DNA of 64,000 nucleotides from Symbiodinium natans (lineage: Eukaryota; Sar; Dinophyceae; Suessiales; Symbiodiniaceae). The notes below the pieces were generated by a model. That model saw nothing but the letters and a program-made list of their open reading frames with translations. It made no database searches and was not told the origin of the DNA. Shown one piece after another: positions 1-9,812 of the stretch (its first letter is position 1; each line of letters begins with the position of its first letter). The stretch is from the NCBI GenBank assembly GCA_905221605.1, contig CAJNDS010002649.1:65001-129000 (forward strand), read 5' to 3'. Position numbers and translations under genes: made by a program.

Positions 1-131
1 TAAACCCTAATTCCCGAAGGATTATGGATTGAGGTCCTGAGAAACCCTGGTTTTTGCCTACTAAGCTGTCAGGTTGGCCCCTTTTTTTGAAACCTCTGAA
101 GAAGGTTTCGTAAGGTTTAGGGTTTAGGGTT

Positions 132-758
132 GGGTTCGGCCGGTCCACACTAACAGTCAAATAACGCCGTGGCCTTATAACACACAGGCCAAAAATAGCA
201 CCAGGAATCCCAGTCAATTTTAGCATTTACCGGGTGCTTCTTTTTGTGGGTCTGCCGGTGGTGACTGTTAGTCACATAGCAGCAGAAATAGCACCAGAAA
301 TAGCACAAACAATAGCACAAAAAATAGCACCAGAAATAGCGCCAGGAATAGCGCAAAAAATAGCACCAGAAATAGCACAAACAATAGCACCAGAAATAGC
401 ACCAGGAATCCCAGTCAATTTTAGCAGCTTAGCATTTACCGGGTGCTGTTTTTTGTGGGTCTGCTGATGGTGATTGTTAGTCACATAGCACCAGCAACAG
501 CACCAGAAATAGCACCAGAGATAGCACAAACAATAGCACAAAAAATAGCACGAGAAATAGCACAAACAATAGCACAAAAAATAGCACCAGAAATAGCACC
601 AGGAATAGCACAAAAAAATGCACCAGAAATAGCACCAGAAATAGCACCAGGAATAGCACCAGGAATAGCAGGAATCTCAGTCAATTTTTTGGCATTTACC
701 GGGTGCTTTTATTTGTGGGTCTGCTGGTGGTGACTGTTAGTGTGGACCGGCCGAACCC
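132..758. repeat. Composite satellite bounded by inverted repeats
   Basis: The block is bounded by a near-perfect inverted repeat of about 28 bp (132-159 and 731-758) beginning GGGTTCGGCCGGTCCACACT. Inside are about three units of 230-250 bp. Each unit has a 12-bp minisatellite of the type ATAGCACCAGAA (variants ATAGCACAAACA and ATAGCACAAAAA) followed by a conserved segment with TTTACCGGGTGCT. Open frames here are low-complexity shadows of the 12-bp unit. It could be a non-autonomous DNA transposon that has captured a minisatellite. Confidence 0.75.
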
Positions 759-759
759 A

Positions 760-906
760 AGTTTAGGGTTTAGGGTTTAGGGTTTAGGGTTTAGGGTTTA
801 GGGTTTAGGGTTTAGGGTTTAGGGTTTAGGGTTTAGGGTTTAGGGTTTAGGGTTTAGGGTTTAGGGTTTAGGGTTCAGGTTCAGGGTTTAGGGTTTAGGG
901 TTTAGG
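760..906. repeat. Telomere-type array (TTTAGGG)n
   Basis: Mostly perfect TTTAGGG heptamers, starting immediately after the satellite block and degenerating at the right edge into TTCAGG and GTGTAGG. Confidence 0.95.
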
Positions 907-1400
907 TTTAGGGTGTAGCGTGTAGGGTATATAACCCTCTTAAACCCAAAAAGAGGTAATGCAAGATGTCCCCAAGTGCCTACCTAAACTCTCAATCCAA
1001 AACCCTAAGCACTAAAACCTACGAGGTCTCTAGGGTTGCCGTCGCGCTTTCGGCGCATTGGCTGCAGCGTGTTCAGCGCCCAGGGGTTAGGGCTTGGTTT
1101 AGGGTCTAAGGCTCTTTTTTTGTGCCAGGGTTTAGGGCTGTGCCGGAGGGAAAAAACCTCAACGTTGAATCCTCTGACTGGTCCGCGAGGCACGGTCCCC
1201 CGGCAACATCTCCGAAGTTTATCAAGCAAAGGCGGGCCTCCGCTACTACAAAGTGTTACGAAGGCAACTGTCCTTAACCCTAAACCCTAAACCCTAAACC
1301 CCAAACCCTAAACCCCAAACCCTAAACCCGACTAAACCCTAAACCCTAACCCTAAACCCTAAACCCTGAACCCTTCAAGAGCCCTGCTAGGAGAGACTGC

Positions 1401-1461
1401 CTGGTTCTGCAGCAGCTCGGGGCAGGCGAGCTTCGCGCGGTACATCGCTCGGTCCAGGTAC
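1401..1461 (-). CDS. Internal exon, unrecognised protein
   Basis: Reads YLDRAMYRAKLACPELLQNQ with almost all third positions G or C. The acceptor is GTGCCAAG|G and the donor is CAG|GCAGTC, a GC donor. It lies downstream of the exon at 1588-1648. The plus strand here is also open but has poorer codon bias. Confidence 0.6.
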
Positions 1462-1587
1462 CTTGGCACTCAGCAGACTTTCTCAACACAAAAACCTGGA
1501 TCAGGGTTTAGGATTTAGGGTTTAGGGTTTAGGGTTTAGGGCTTAGGGTTTGCAACTCATCTGCAACTCAGCTAAGGCTCAGTTCAC

Positions 1588-1648
1588 CTCTGCTGGGATC
1601 CAAGCGAAGAGCCTCTCCAGCAAAGCGGCGCTCCGAGAGCGTTCCGCT
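1588..1648 (-). CDS. Internal exon, unrecognised protein
   Basis: Reads AERSRSAALLERLFAWIPAE, then the consensus donor GAG|GTGAAC. The acceptor is GGGAAAG|A. It is flanked by telomeric arrays on both sides. Its phase does not match the next exon at 1401-1461 unless splicing shifts by two bases (a GA donor), so that junction is unresolved. Confidence 0.55.
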
Positions 1649-1662
1649 CTTTCCCCGCGTTG

Positions 1663-1904
1663 GGTTTAGGGTTTAGGGTTTAGGGTTTAGGGTTTAGGGT
1701 TTAGGGTTTAGGGTTTAGGGTTTAGGGTTTAGGGTTTAGGGTTTAGGGTTTAGTTAGGGTTTAGGGTTTAGGGTTTAGGGTTTAGGGTTTAGGGTTTAGG
1801 GTTTAGGGTTAAGGGTTAAGGGTTTAGGGTTTAGGGTTTAGGGTTTAGGGTTTAGGGTTTAGGGTTTAGGGTTTAGAGTTTAGGGTTTAGGGTTTAGGGT
1901 TTAG
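1663..1904. repeat. Telomere-type array (TTTAGGG)n
   Basis: About 34 heptamers in one orientation with a few unit-length defects (TTAGTTAGGG, TTAAGGG). Confidence 0.95.
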
Positions 1905-2086
1905 GGTTCGGGTTCGGCCCTAAACTTTAGGGTTTGGGGTTTGGGGTGCGTGGGGTTGGGGGTTTGGGTTGCGAGGGGCTTTTTGAATTGTTCACACCCT
2001 CTACGTCAAGGCTTTGGGATTAAGGATTTGCTCGATATGTCGTATGTCGCCCGAAAAAGGCAGGGGGGGGGGGGGGGGGGTCCCAC

Positions 2087-2124
2087 CTTCATAAGGTGCT
2101 CCGCGATGGCGAACTTGTGGAAAC
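2087..2124 (-). CDS. Short internal exon
   Basis: 38 bp reading FHKFAIAEHLMK after two bases that complete a codon. The acceptor is CATCAG| and the donor AAG|GTGGGACC runs directly into an 18-bp poly-C tract (poly-G on the plus strand). Confidence 0.5.
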
Positions 2125-2422
2125 CTGATGGGGGCCCTAAACCCTAAACCCTAAACCCTAAACCCTGAACCCTAAACCCTGAACCCTACACCCTGAACCC
2201 TGAACCCTAAACCCTAAACCCTGAACCCTGAACCCTAAACGCTAATGCCTAAAACGCCTTCGGTTGCTCAGGGCTGAGCGGAGGGGCTTCAACGGACAGA
2301 GAGCCCATTTTCTATAATGGGACTTACCAGGGAGTGGAACCTATCCCAAAAGAAAGATAAACGGGTCGAGGTACTGGGACCCTTACCCTAATGTGCGCTA
2401 AAGAAGCCCTAGGAAGTAAGTC

Positions 2423-2495
2423 CTAGGGGGTGGAGACTTCTCTTCAGCAGCCTCCGATTCCAAGTTGGTACCAGAAAAAGCGATGCAGCACTCAA
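2423..2495 (-). CDS. Internal exon next to a family O introner
   Basis: Reads ECCIAFSGTNLESEAAEEKS and then PPP. The acceptor AGCCAAG| is the end of the inverted-repeat intron at 2496-2600. A GA donor (CCTAG|GACTTAC) is the likeliest end. About 20 bp (TTTCTGGYACCAAYTTGGA) recur on the far side of the intron. Confidence 0.45.
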
Positions 2496-2600
2496 CTTGG
2501 CTACACTCAGAAGGGTAGCTAAAAAATAAAATTTTAGCTGCCTTATTAAGAAACCCAATAAACCCAAAAAGGCTAAGGATCTAAAGTTACAGTAAAGTAC
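2496..2600 (-). mobile_element. Introner-like element, family O copy 1
   Basis: Shares a long stretch with 9707-9812, including AAACCCAATAAACCC, AAAAAGGCTAAGGATCTAAA and GTTACAGTAA. Both copies sit in the same orientation directly upstream of a minus-strand exon and end ...GYAGCCAAG|, so each acts as an intron. Confidence 0.75.
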
Positions 2601-3316
2601 CACAAAGTCAACTCCAAATTGGTGCCAGAAAACCCTAAACCCAAACACAAAACTCCGAAAATTTGTAGCTTGGAGGCAAGGAGCCTTTCTGAGACTGGTG
2701 CTGGGCATACAGTCCTGGGTTGGCAGAGCGGAGAAAAGCGGAAGGGAGCTTGAAACTTTGCGGTTTAGGGTTTAGGGTTTGAGAACAACCCCCGAGCGTG
2801 ACACTCGAGGTTTTCAGGTGGAGCCGAGGTCTCTACCGGCAATCCGGAACTGCTGCCATCTCCTGTCCTTTCAACCCACTTCCGCAAACGTCACAAAGGA
2901 CTCAGGAGCCATATCAGACTTTGGAAAGCAACTTTCGTGAACCTAACCCAAACCTGCCAAAACCCCCTCAACCTCCAGAACCCTTCTACAGTTTGGGGTC
3001 AGAACCTTCCCAAAAAGACCCAGAAGGCACAACAGAACAGGAAAATGGGCATCTCCCAGAATAGGGGGCCCCTAACTTACACCAAAAGACGATCATCCTT
3101 GTTCTAGGGCCCCCCTCCCCCCTCAAAACCAAAATGGAAAAGGGGTACGCCTAAACCCGAAACCCTGAACCCTAGCCCTTTTTTATGGCTAGGACTGCTG
3201 CGCTGCCTGCCTGGGACGGCCCTAGCCCTAAACCCTAAACCCTAAACCCTAAACCCTAAACCCTAAACCCTAAACCCTAGACCCCACTCCCATTGCGGAA
3301 CAAATCCCCAGCTGAC

Positions 3317-3392
3317 GGAAAAAGGTGCGGCGGAGCGTCGCCAAGCCTCCGCCTCGAACCGGTCCATCTTGGCGCGCCAGGGGTGCCCCGGC
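3317..3392 (-). CDS. Internal exon, Trp/Arg-rich
   Basis: Reads PGHPWRAKMDRFEAEAWRRS and then AAPFS, with strongly G/C-ending codons. The acceptor is AAGTCAG|G and the donor TTCC|GTCAGC. The opposite strand is open too (LTEKGAAERRQASASNRS) but has weaker codon bias. Confidence 0.45.
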
Positions 3393-3398
3393 CTGACT

Positions 3399-3518
3399 TA
3401 AAGTTTAGGGTTTAGGGTTTAGGGTTTAGGGTTTAGGGTTTAGGGTTTAGGGTTTAGGGTTTAGGGTTTAGGGTTTAGGGTTTAGGGTTTAGGGTGTAGG
3501 GTTTAGGGTTTAGGGTTT
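3399..3518. repeat. Telomere-type array (TTTAGGG)n
   Basis: About 17 heptamers, then a 270-bp stretch to about 3800 of degenerate G-rich derivatives (GGGGTTT, GGTTATAGGGG) with no coding signal. Confidence 0.9.
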
Positions 3519-3912
3519 AAGGTGACTGCTCAGAGGGGCGTAGGGTTTGGGATAAAAGGGGTTAAGGGGTGGTTATAGGGGTTTTGGGATCTGGGGGTTT
3601 AGGGTGTAAGGTAAAAACTGTCGGGGCTTAGGTTTGGGGTTTAGGGTTTTTGGGGTGTAGGGGTTTAGGGTTATAGGCTTATATGGGTTTAAGGTTATGG
3701 GGTTATCTGGGTTTGGGGACAGGGGTTTTTGGGGGTTTAGGTTTAGCGTTGTGGGAGTTTCGGGTTCATGATTATAGGGGTTTAGGGTTTAGGGCTTAGG
3801 GGTGTAGATCGGCCCTCTGTCAAGAATACAAAAGTTAATCCGTATATGATCTCTTAAAGCCCCAGAGAATCCCATTTAGAAAGGGAGAAGGTTATTGGGA
3901 GTTTAGAGTTGC

Positions 3913-4053
3913 TACTTGGAGGTTCATGGTACTTGTTAACCAATTCTAACTATACTTGTACCTCGACTTGTAACCATATGAGGGCACTTAAGGGGCTGAT
4001 ACGTGGGTTATAACAGTTAGAACTGGTTGATGAGTACCACGACCCTCCAAGTA
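3913..4053. mobile_element. Palindromic element, family E copy 1
   Basis: Ends TACTTGGAGG and CCTCCAAGTA. The arms pair over most of the 141 bp (GGTACTTGTTAACCAATTCTAAC against the far arm). Copies occur at 12231-12374 and 48793-48937, with a fragment near 39576. No open frame, so it is MITE-like. Confidence 0.8.
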
Positions 4054-4126
4054 GAGAGTTCGACACGCGTGCCGAGCCGAAGGCCACCGGGGTTCATCAG
4101 GCTTATAAGGTTTAGCAGGCTGTTGA

Positions 4127-4228
4127 GGGTTTAGGTTTAGGGTTTAGGGTTTAGGGTTTAGGGTTTAGGGTTTAGGGTTTAGGGTTTAGGGTTTAGGGTT
4201 TAGGGTTTAGGGTTTAGGGTTTAGGGTT
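4127..4228. repeat. Telomere-type array (TTTAGGG)n
   Basis: About 14 heptamers. From here to about 4970 I see only small candidate exons, such as VYLKQS at about 4495-4512 on the minus strand (CAG| and |GTGTGC), which are too short to call firmly. Confidence 0.9.
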
Positions 4229-5002
4229 TTGGGAATTAGGGTCCCGCGAGTCTCGTATAAGCAGGGGGTATACGTAAGGTACCTGATTCCCGAACCCCAG
4301 ATTACCAAGAGCCAGTAAGATAGTGTCTCAGGTCCAAGATAGACGCCCTTGGCAAGCCGATGGGGGGACATTCCCAGAGGCAGGAAAACTTACAGCAACC
4401 GCATTCGAGCATGAACACGGGCCTACAACAACCCCGCATCTTGCAGCTTAAACTTGAAACCAGATATACCCGCAATCAGGGGCACACAGATTGCTTGAGG
4501 TAGACCTGCAAACTTGTGTCTCGCAAACTGCAGACGCACCTCTCGGCGTCGAGGCCCCTGTTCTTACCTTGGTGAGCAAAGCTTTGCGTCCCCTAACCCT
4601 GCGAGGCTGGCTTTCCCTTGGCTTGAACCCACCAGCCCTCCGCGGTCTTTTAATGCTCCTCAATCCTGTTGGGTCTACTTTGTCAGGCTACACACCACGG
4701 AAGCAAAGTTGTGCTCCTTGCTACACCCTATCGCAAGCATTCCTGCAAGGGCGACGTTGCACCATCCATTGCGCCCTGTGCCAAGGCTCAAGTCCCAGTC
4801 CGCGTGTAACGAGGCTTACTTGAGCTGAGAGACGGCCAATTTGGATGGATGTAAAGGCCTGCGCAAGATGATTCTGGCTGAGGGAGAGGTAGACGTGAAA
4901 CAAGAAGCAAGAATTAAACTCCCCAAGAGGTGCATGTGACGTGTGGGCATAGTCTCAGATGAGACTGCGTGCTTAGGTATCCTTACTTCCACGAATTACC
5001 AC

Positions 5003-5202
5003 TTGATTCGTGGCGAACGCCGTAGCTCGAAGTGTGGCTTGATCCACCCTCTGATCCCCATCTGCGCGCTGCCGTCCCGGTGAATGCTGAAATAAGCCCG
5101 GCAAAGAAGACCAAGCCCACCAGGAAATATTGGAGGAATGTTGTCCCCAAATGCAGCAGCAAATGTAGCATAGTCGTGCCAACCATCGAATCCGAAGAAG
5201 AA
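5003..5202 (-). CDS. 200-bp internal exon, aromatic- and Gly-rich protein
   Basis: Reads FFFGFDGWHDYATFAAAFGD, then a stretch with IPPIFPGGLGLL and YFSIHRDGSAQMGIRGWIKP. This frame has the best third-position bias of three overlapping open frames. One of the other two gives a spurious transmembrane-like ORF. Acceptor CCAAGAG|, donor ATCAA|GTGGTA. Not recognised. Confidence 0.6.
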
Positions 5203-5299
5203 CTCTTGGAGGCCGGAGGAGAGAAGACTGAAACCACATCCGAAAGAAGGGTTTGCAGTTTAGGGCTGAGGCTTAGCCTCACTACCGTGAGTACTAAGC

Positions 5300-5474
5300 G
5301 GTCTACCGACCGCCTCACGGCTATGCAACATGGTGCAGTCCAGAAAGCTGACTGCAACATCAGGCATCGAAAGCGTTGGATGACATGTGACAATCGTGGC
5401 TAAGTACAAGGAGCTGAGGCAGCTAACACGAACCGCTTCATTAGCAAGAGGCTTTGCCACAGACACGCCGACTT
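5300..5474 (-). CDS. Possible exon upstream of the 5003-5202 exon
   Basis: Open frame beginning around VSVAKPLANEAVRVSCLSS and containing MLHSREA just before |GTCGGTAG. The acceptor is unclear, so the limits are approximate. Confidence 0.3.
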
Positions 5475-5637
5475 GAACTGTTTCTGCACGTACGTCACAA
5501 GCAGGGCATGTGTGATGTGTGACGAGCTGCCATACCTGAAAGGTACGGTATTACAGATTATGTCACGCATATAGCTAAACTTAAAAACCTAAAGCCCGAC
5601 ACTCACTAACCAGGCCCAAGAGCAACCCAAGAGCAAA

Positions 5638-5790
5638 CTAGGAATAAAAAAGGTGCCCTTTTTTGGTTTAAACGGGGCTTAGAAGGGAGCCTAAACCCCC
5701 ACCCCCCTCACAACAAAAAAAAGACAGAAAAAATGAGAATGAGGGCCTACTCTCGGTCCTAGCGACAAGGGCCTACTCTGGGTCCTAGCT
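5638..5790. mobile_element. Introner-like element, family M copy 1
   Basis: Shares AAAAAAGGTGCCCTT and GAGGGCCTACTCTSGGTC with 51595-51749. The right end (GGGCCTACTCTSGGTCCTAGC) is duplicated in tandem. No coding content. Confidence 0.6.
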
Positions 5791-5886
5791 AAAGCTGCTG
5801 CGGGCTTGCGGTGTGGAGGGTCCCTAAACCCTAAACCCTAAACCCTAAACCCTAAACCCTAAACCCTATAAACCCTAAACCCGGTC

Positions 5887-5963
5887 CTGCATCACGTCTG
5901 GGAATGACCGAAGGCCAGAAGTAAGCATCGGAACGATGCCAGTGTTTTCGTCGTCCTCGTCCT
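5887..5963 (-). CDS. Internal exon with acidic run
   Basis: Reads DEDDENTGIVPMLTSGLRSF and then PDVMQ, ending CAG|GACCGGG (a GA donor) directly against (CCCTAAA)n. Acceptor GACGAG|. Two other frames are open, so the frame choice is moderate. Confidence 0.45.
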
Positions 5964-6154
5964 CTCGTCAGAGCGGTTTAGGGTGGCTTTGGGTTTCACA
6001 GGGTTTAGGGTTTAGGGTTTAAGGTTTAGGGTTTAGGGTTTAGGGTTTAGGGTTTAGGGTTAGGTTCAATAGGGTTTGGTTTGGGGCTTCGGGCAGGTTC
6101 GGGTAAGGCCTAGCTGAGCCATCGCGTAGAAACTTGAACTGCTGAGCTGACTAC

Positions 6155-6206
6155 GCAAGCCTTCTCAACCGAGCGTGAATGCCTCGGGAAGCTTCAAAGA
6201 CAGCCG
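6155..6206 (-). CDS. Short internal exon
   Basis: Strong acceptor CTTTTCTGTAG|. Reads AVFEASRGIHARLRRL and ends GC|GTAGTCAG. Confidence 0.5.
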
Positions 6207-6837
6207 CTACAGAAAAGCACCTGTTCCAGATAACTTCATGATGGTAGGTTCCGGCAACTCGGGTCTCTTTCTGAATACCATTCTTCAAACCCACCACAAG
6301 ACGGGGACCCTGTAGCAGCACTTAAGGTACCCAAAAAGGGGCCAGAACTCCGTGCTGCGTCTCGCCTGCGCACACCAGTGGACACCTGGCACAGGGAAAC
6401 CCGGAAAAGATGCCATGTCGGCGCCCGAAACTCCTTTTCTTTTTTTCACCCGGGTCTCTTCACACTGCCGGGAAAGACTAGGTAGTCACTTCGACCACAC
6501 TAGTGCCCGCAACCCTAAAGCCCTAAACCTCATAAACCCTCAACCTTATAAACCTGGACCTAAACCTTATATACCCTAAACCTTATAAACCCTAAACATT
6601 ATAAACCCTAGACCTTACAAACCCTAAATCCAGGGGCACTCTTTGGGATTTTTGTCCGCATTCCCGCGCCTGGCTCGAGCCTGTCTCCTTCCTCCTCGCT
6701 CACGGAGTCCTTCGCGCGCAGAAGGCTGTTGCGGGGCAGCGTGGTTTGTCGCGAGACAGCAATGTACTTGAGCAGAGCTCTATGCGCACACGCACACACA
6801 CACACCCTCACAGGCGCACTAGAAGGGAAGAAGAAAG

Positions 6838-6965
6838 AAAGAGAAAGAGAGCAAGAGAGAGAAAGAGAGAGAAAGAGAGAGAAAGAGAGAGAAAGAGAGA
6901 GAAAGAGAGAGAAAGAGAGAGAAAGAGAGAGAAAGAGAGAGAAAGAGAGAGAAAGAGAGAGAAAG

Positions 6966-6995
<30 letters not shown>
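6838..6995. repeat. (GAGAGAAAGA)n purine minisatellite
   Basis: About fourteen copies of a 10-bp purine unit, continuing to about 7165 as GA-rich DNA. The long Arg/Glu/Lys and Leu/Ser ORFs on both strands are repeat artefacts. Confidence 0.95.
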
Positions 6996-6996
<1 letters not shown>

Positions 6997-7379
6997 GAGA
7001 AAGAGACAAGGCCAGAGGGTGACAGGGAGAGGGAGAGGCGGAGAGGCGGAGAGGCAAAGAGACAGAGACAGGCAGAGAAGGCAAGAGAGAGCGAGAGAGA
7101 GCGAGAGCAACAGGCAGAGAGGCAGATAGAGCGAGAGAGCGAGCGAACAGAGAGAGAGAGAGAGAGAGATTTGAAAAAAAAACGAGAAAGAACCAAATAA
7201 AATAAATGCACGTGTCGCCACGCTTGGATACATGTATGTCTCCACGATGGCATTCTATGTGTTTAGGTGGGGGGGGGCCACTGCCAAGCAAACAAAGACA
7301 AACCCAGGAATGCTTTAAAAAAAAGGTGTAGGGTTATAGGCGGGGTTTCGGGGCCTCCGGAAGATCGCCATAGCTGAAC

Positions 7380-7436
7380 GTTGAGGGCTTCCGCGTGGTA
7401 GTTTTGGGCCTTGGCGGCTCCTGCCAGTGTCGGATA
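7380..7436 (-). CDS. Internal exon of the disordered-protein gene
   Basis: Reads YPTLAGAAKAQNYHAEALN, acceptor ACTGAAG|, donor AAC|GTTCAGC. Phase 0 at both ends, matching the preceding exon 7716-7751. The span 7200-7370 and the stretch between the two exons hold telomeric and unique intron DNA. Confidence 0.55.
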
Positions 7437-7715
7437 CTTCAGTGTGTGGTTGGGTTCAGGGTTTAGGGTTTAGTGTTTAGGGTTTAGGGTTTCGGATTAT
7501 TTAGGGCTTAGGGCTGGGGGCTTAGGGCCTAGGGTTTAGGGTTTGGCCAAGGTTGCCAACAAGAGGTCGATCAACCAATCACCATTGTCTCAAGTCATCC
7601 TTTCCCCTCAGAAGCCACAAAAGAGCTTCCCGCGAATCTGCCCTAAACCCTAAACCCTAAACCCTAAACCCTAAACCCTAAACCCTAAACTCGAAACCCC
7701 GAGCCCACAGAAGGC

Positions 7716-7751
7716 CTTGCGAGGTCGCGGGGGCTGCGGCGGCGGGGCGGC
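7716..7751 (-). CDS. Proline-rich exon
   Basis: Reads AAPPPQPPRPRK. Canonical acceptor CTCTCTTCCTAG|, GC donor AAG|GCCTTC. Phase 0 in and out, consistent with both neighbours. Confidence 0.6.
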
Positions 7752-7778
7752 CTAGGAAGAGAGCAGCCCGCGTCGCAC

Positions 7779-7804
7779 GGAGCACTGGGGCTGCGGCTCG
7801 AGGG
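7779..7804 (-). CDS. 26-bp micro-exon
   Basis: Completes an Ala codon with the previous exon, then LEPQPQCS and donor TCC|GTGCGAC. Its phase fits the exons on both sides (7974-8054 and 7716-7751). Confidence 0.5.
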
Positions 7805-7973
7805 CTTCGGGGGTTTGGGGGCCCAAAACCCGGCAAAAGCCCTCAACCCCAAAACTTGGGCTTCGCCCTAAACCCTAAACCCCCAAACCCCCAAACCCCT
7901 AAACCCCAAACCCTAAACCCTAAACCCTAAACCCTAAACCCTAAACCCTAAACCCTAAACCCCAAACCCAGGC

Positions 7974-8054
7974 CTTGGGCTGCCTCTCCTTCCTCGCCTG
8001 CGTCGGAGCTCGGCTTCGAGGGACTCTTGGGGTCTCTGACTCTGGGGCTTGGGA
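7974..8054 (-). CDS. Disordered Ser/Pro/Lys exon
   Basis: Reads PSPRVRDPKSPSKPSSDAGE and then EGEAAQ. Acceptor CCTCAG|, GC donor CAAG|GCCTGGG. Two leading bases join the single base left by exon 8165-8226 to give Ile. Confidence 0.65.
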
Positions 8055-8164
8055 CTGAGGATTTCATAGGGTTTAGGGTTTAGGGTTTAGGGTTTAGGGT
8101 TTAGGGTTTTAGGGTTTTAGGGTTTAGGGTTTAGGGTTTAGGGTTTAGGGAGATTTTGGCTGAC

Positions 8165-8226
8165 TTGGGGTTGAAAAGCTTGATTCGTTGCTGCCCTCCC
8201 ACCCCTGCTGAGTCTGTGCCTGGAAG
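8165..8226 (-). CDS. Internal exon
   Basis: Reads FQAQTQQGWEGSNESSFSTP, acceptor GTTACAAAG|C, donor CCAA|GTCAGCC. The leading C completes Asn with the AA left by exon 8306-8394. Confidence 0.65.
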
Positions 8227-8305
8227 CTTTGTAACCCAACCCTAAACCATAAACCCTAAGTCCTAAACCCTAAACCCTAGTTAAACCCTAAACCCTTTTT
8301 GCAAC

Positions 8306-8394
8306 TTGGATTGGGCGATCCAAGAAGTCCTTTGGTCTTGGAAGGCCTCGTCAAAGGTGTGGGGGCGGCGTTGGGCCCATCCCGCCTGAGCGGC
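8306..8394 (-). CDS. Internal exon with telomere-type donor
   Basis: Textbook acceptor CTCCCCTACAG|. Reads AAQAGWAQRRPHTFDEAFQD and then QRTSWIAQS. Donor TCCAA|GTTGCAAAAAGGGTTTAGGG, the clearest example of the recurrent intron start in this window. Confidence 0.75.
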
Positions 8395-8652
8395 CTGTAG
8401 GGGAGGAAGAGCGTAAACCCTAAACCCTAAACCCTAAACCCTGAACCCTAAACCCCTAAACCCCTAAACCCCTAAACCCCTAAACCCCTAAACCCTAAAC
8501 CCTAAACCCTAAACCAAACCCCCTAAACCCTACACCCTAAACTAAAGGGTTGCTACAGGGTTCAGGGTTCAGGGGCCCCGGAAATCTCGCAGCCCAACTT
8601 GCAGGACAAATTCATGGCAGAGCAGCTATAGGGCCGGAAAGGTCCCCCTCAC

Positions 8653-8811
8653 CTCCCCTCTCTCGCTCCCCCGCACTTTTTGAGATCCACCAGCCTGGCC
8701 GGAGGACTTCTGACCCCTGGCAGTCTGGGACTGGCTCTTCTCCCAGGGCAGCTCAGCGGAGGTCTGGAGCGTCTCCCACTCGCTCTGGACCAGCAGAAAC
8801 AAGCGCTTGGC
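8653..8811 (-). CDS. 53-codon exon of the same gene
   Basis: Reads AKRLFLLVQSEWETLQTSAE, then LPWEKSQSQTARGQKSSGQA and a Gly/Ser/Arg tail. Consensus donor GAG|GTGAGGG, acceptor CCCTGAG|. Phase 0 out joins exon 8306-8394. A start slightly upstream (TTCAAG|G) keeps the same frame. Not recognised. Confidence 0.7.
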
Positions 8812-9640
8812 CTCAGGGCGCGGAGGCAACCTTGAAGCTTTTTCAGAGAAGTTTCCCAGCTGACAGCCGCAAGCCCCTAAAGGGGAATAGGTAGCAGAAA
8901 GCAGAAGAATCAAGCAAATTTGGAAAGCGGATGGAGGCTCACAGGCAACCCCGTTCCCTGAAGAAGCTCCAAGCTGCCGCTGTGTTGTCGACTTGGGCTG
9001 CTTTTCTCTTGACTTGTGCATTGTGCTGTCCCTAGACCCTCAAAACCCGAGGAGACAAAAGGAACCTCCCCAAGATGAAAAAAACAAAAAAAAGATGCCA
9101 GACCTCCGCACGACGCTCCTCCGGCTGCTTATCTGGGTGGAGCTCAAGTTGCAAGGCCCGAATGTGAGCCTGGCGACCATGTGGGTGGCAGCGTTTAGGT
9201 TAGCTGCTAGCGATCATGCCCAAACACATTGCCGTTGCTTTGGCTTCGGTTTAGTTGAGGTGGCTTCGACTCTTACTCACACTTTTTATACACATACGCA
9301 CACGCACACAAGCCGGCCGATGCTCCTGCGAATGCCTAGTTTAAGAACAACTTTGAGGAAAACACAATGGCGTCGAACAAAAAGAGGAAGGTGAGAACCC
9401 GAAGCCCTTCGTTTCCACAGGCTGGTGACCTTGCGAGCACTCGATGACAAGCCGCGGAGGCCGCGGAGCTCCTTCCAGGAAGATAAAAAATTGAGGAGGT
9501 GATTGTTTTTTTGTTTTTGTTTTTTTTTTTTTGGGGGGGGGGGGACTCCCCTTCCCCCGCTTAGTTCCTTTGTTTGGATGCCTATATACTGAGCCAAACA
9601 AAGAAAAAGGGACTCGAACAAGGGACCTACAACTGAGGGC

Positions 9641-9706
9641 CTAGGTGTGTGGCTCCTCCAAGAGCTGTCGGGGGCTTTTGGGCTGGTTCGCCCAGCAGGT
9701 CAAGTA
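9641..9706 (-). CDS. Exon directly after a family O introner
   Basis: Reads YLTCWANQPKSPRQLLEEPH and then Thr-stop (TAG). The acceptor is the element end GCAGCCAAG|. Either the stop is real or splicing occurs just before it. The stretch 8820-9640 has open frames on both strands but none I can support. Confidence 0.45.
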   Translation of the reverse strand, partial: YLTCWANQPKSPRQLLEEPHT

Positions 9707-9812
9707 CTTGGCTGCACTTAGGAGGGTAGCTAAAAATCAAATGCTTAGCTGCCTTGCTAGGAAACCCAATAAACCCCAAAAAGGCTAAGGATCTAAAGTT
9801 ACAGTAACCACA
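9707..9812 (-). mobile_element. Introner-like element, family O copy 2
   Basis: Second copy of the 2496-2600 element, same orientation, starting TTTGTG|GTTACTGTAA on the minus strand and ending GCAGCCAAG|. About 80% similar by eye to copy 1. Confidence 0.75.

Noticed and set aside
150-733. Overlapping frames rich in Cys/Tyr/Phe or Ala/Ile/Pro
   Set aside because: All are translations of the 12-bp ATAGCACCAGAA unit, equally open on both strands.
760-906. A chromosome end at the left of the window
   Set aside because: The array is only about 20 units long, has unique sequence and a satellite on both sides, and similar arrays recur to the right edge.
2798-3064. 88-residue Pro-rich plus-strand frame
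   Set aside because: Poor codon bias, no splice sites, and on the strand opposite to the supported exons.
4983-5393. 136-residue minus-strand frame with an apparent membrane helix
   Set aside because: An overlapping frame (exon 5003-5202) has much better third-position bias and clean splice sites. The hydrophobic look comes from reading it out of frame.
6608-7291. 227-residue Leu/Ser-rich frame and Arg/Glu/Lys frames
   Set aside because: They translate the (GAGAGAAAGA)n minisatellite in both directions.
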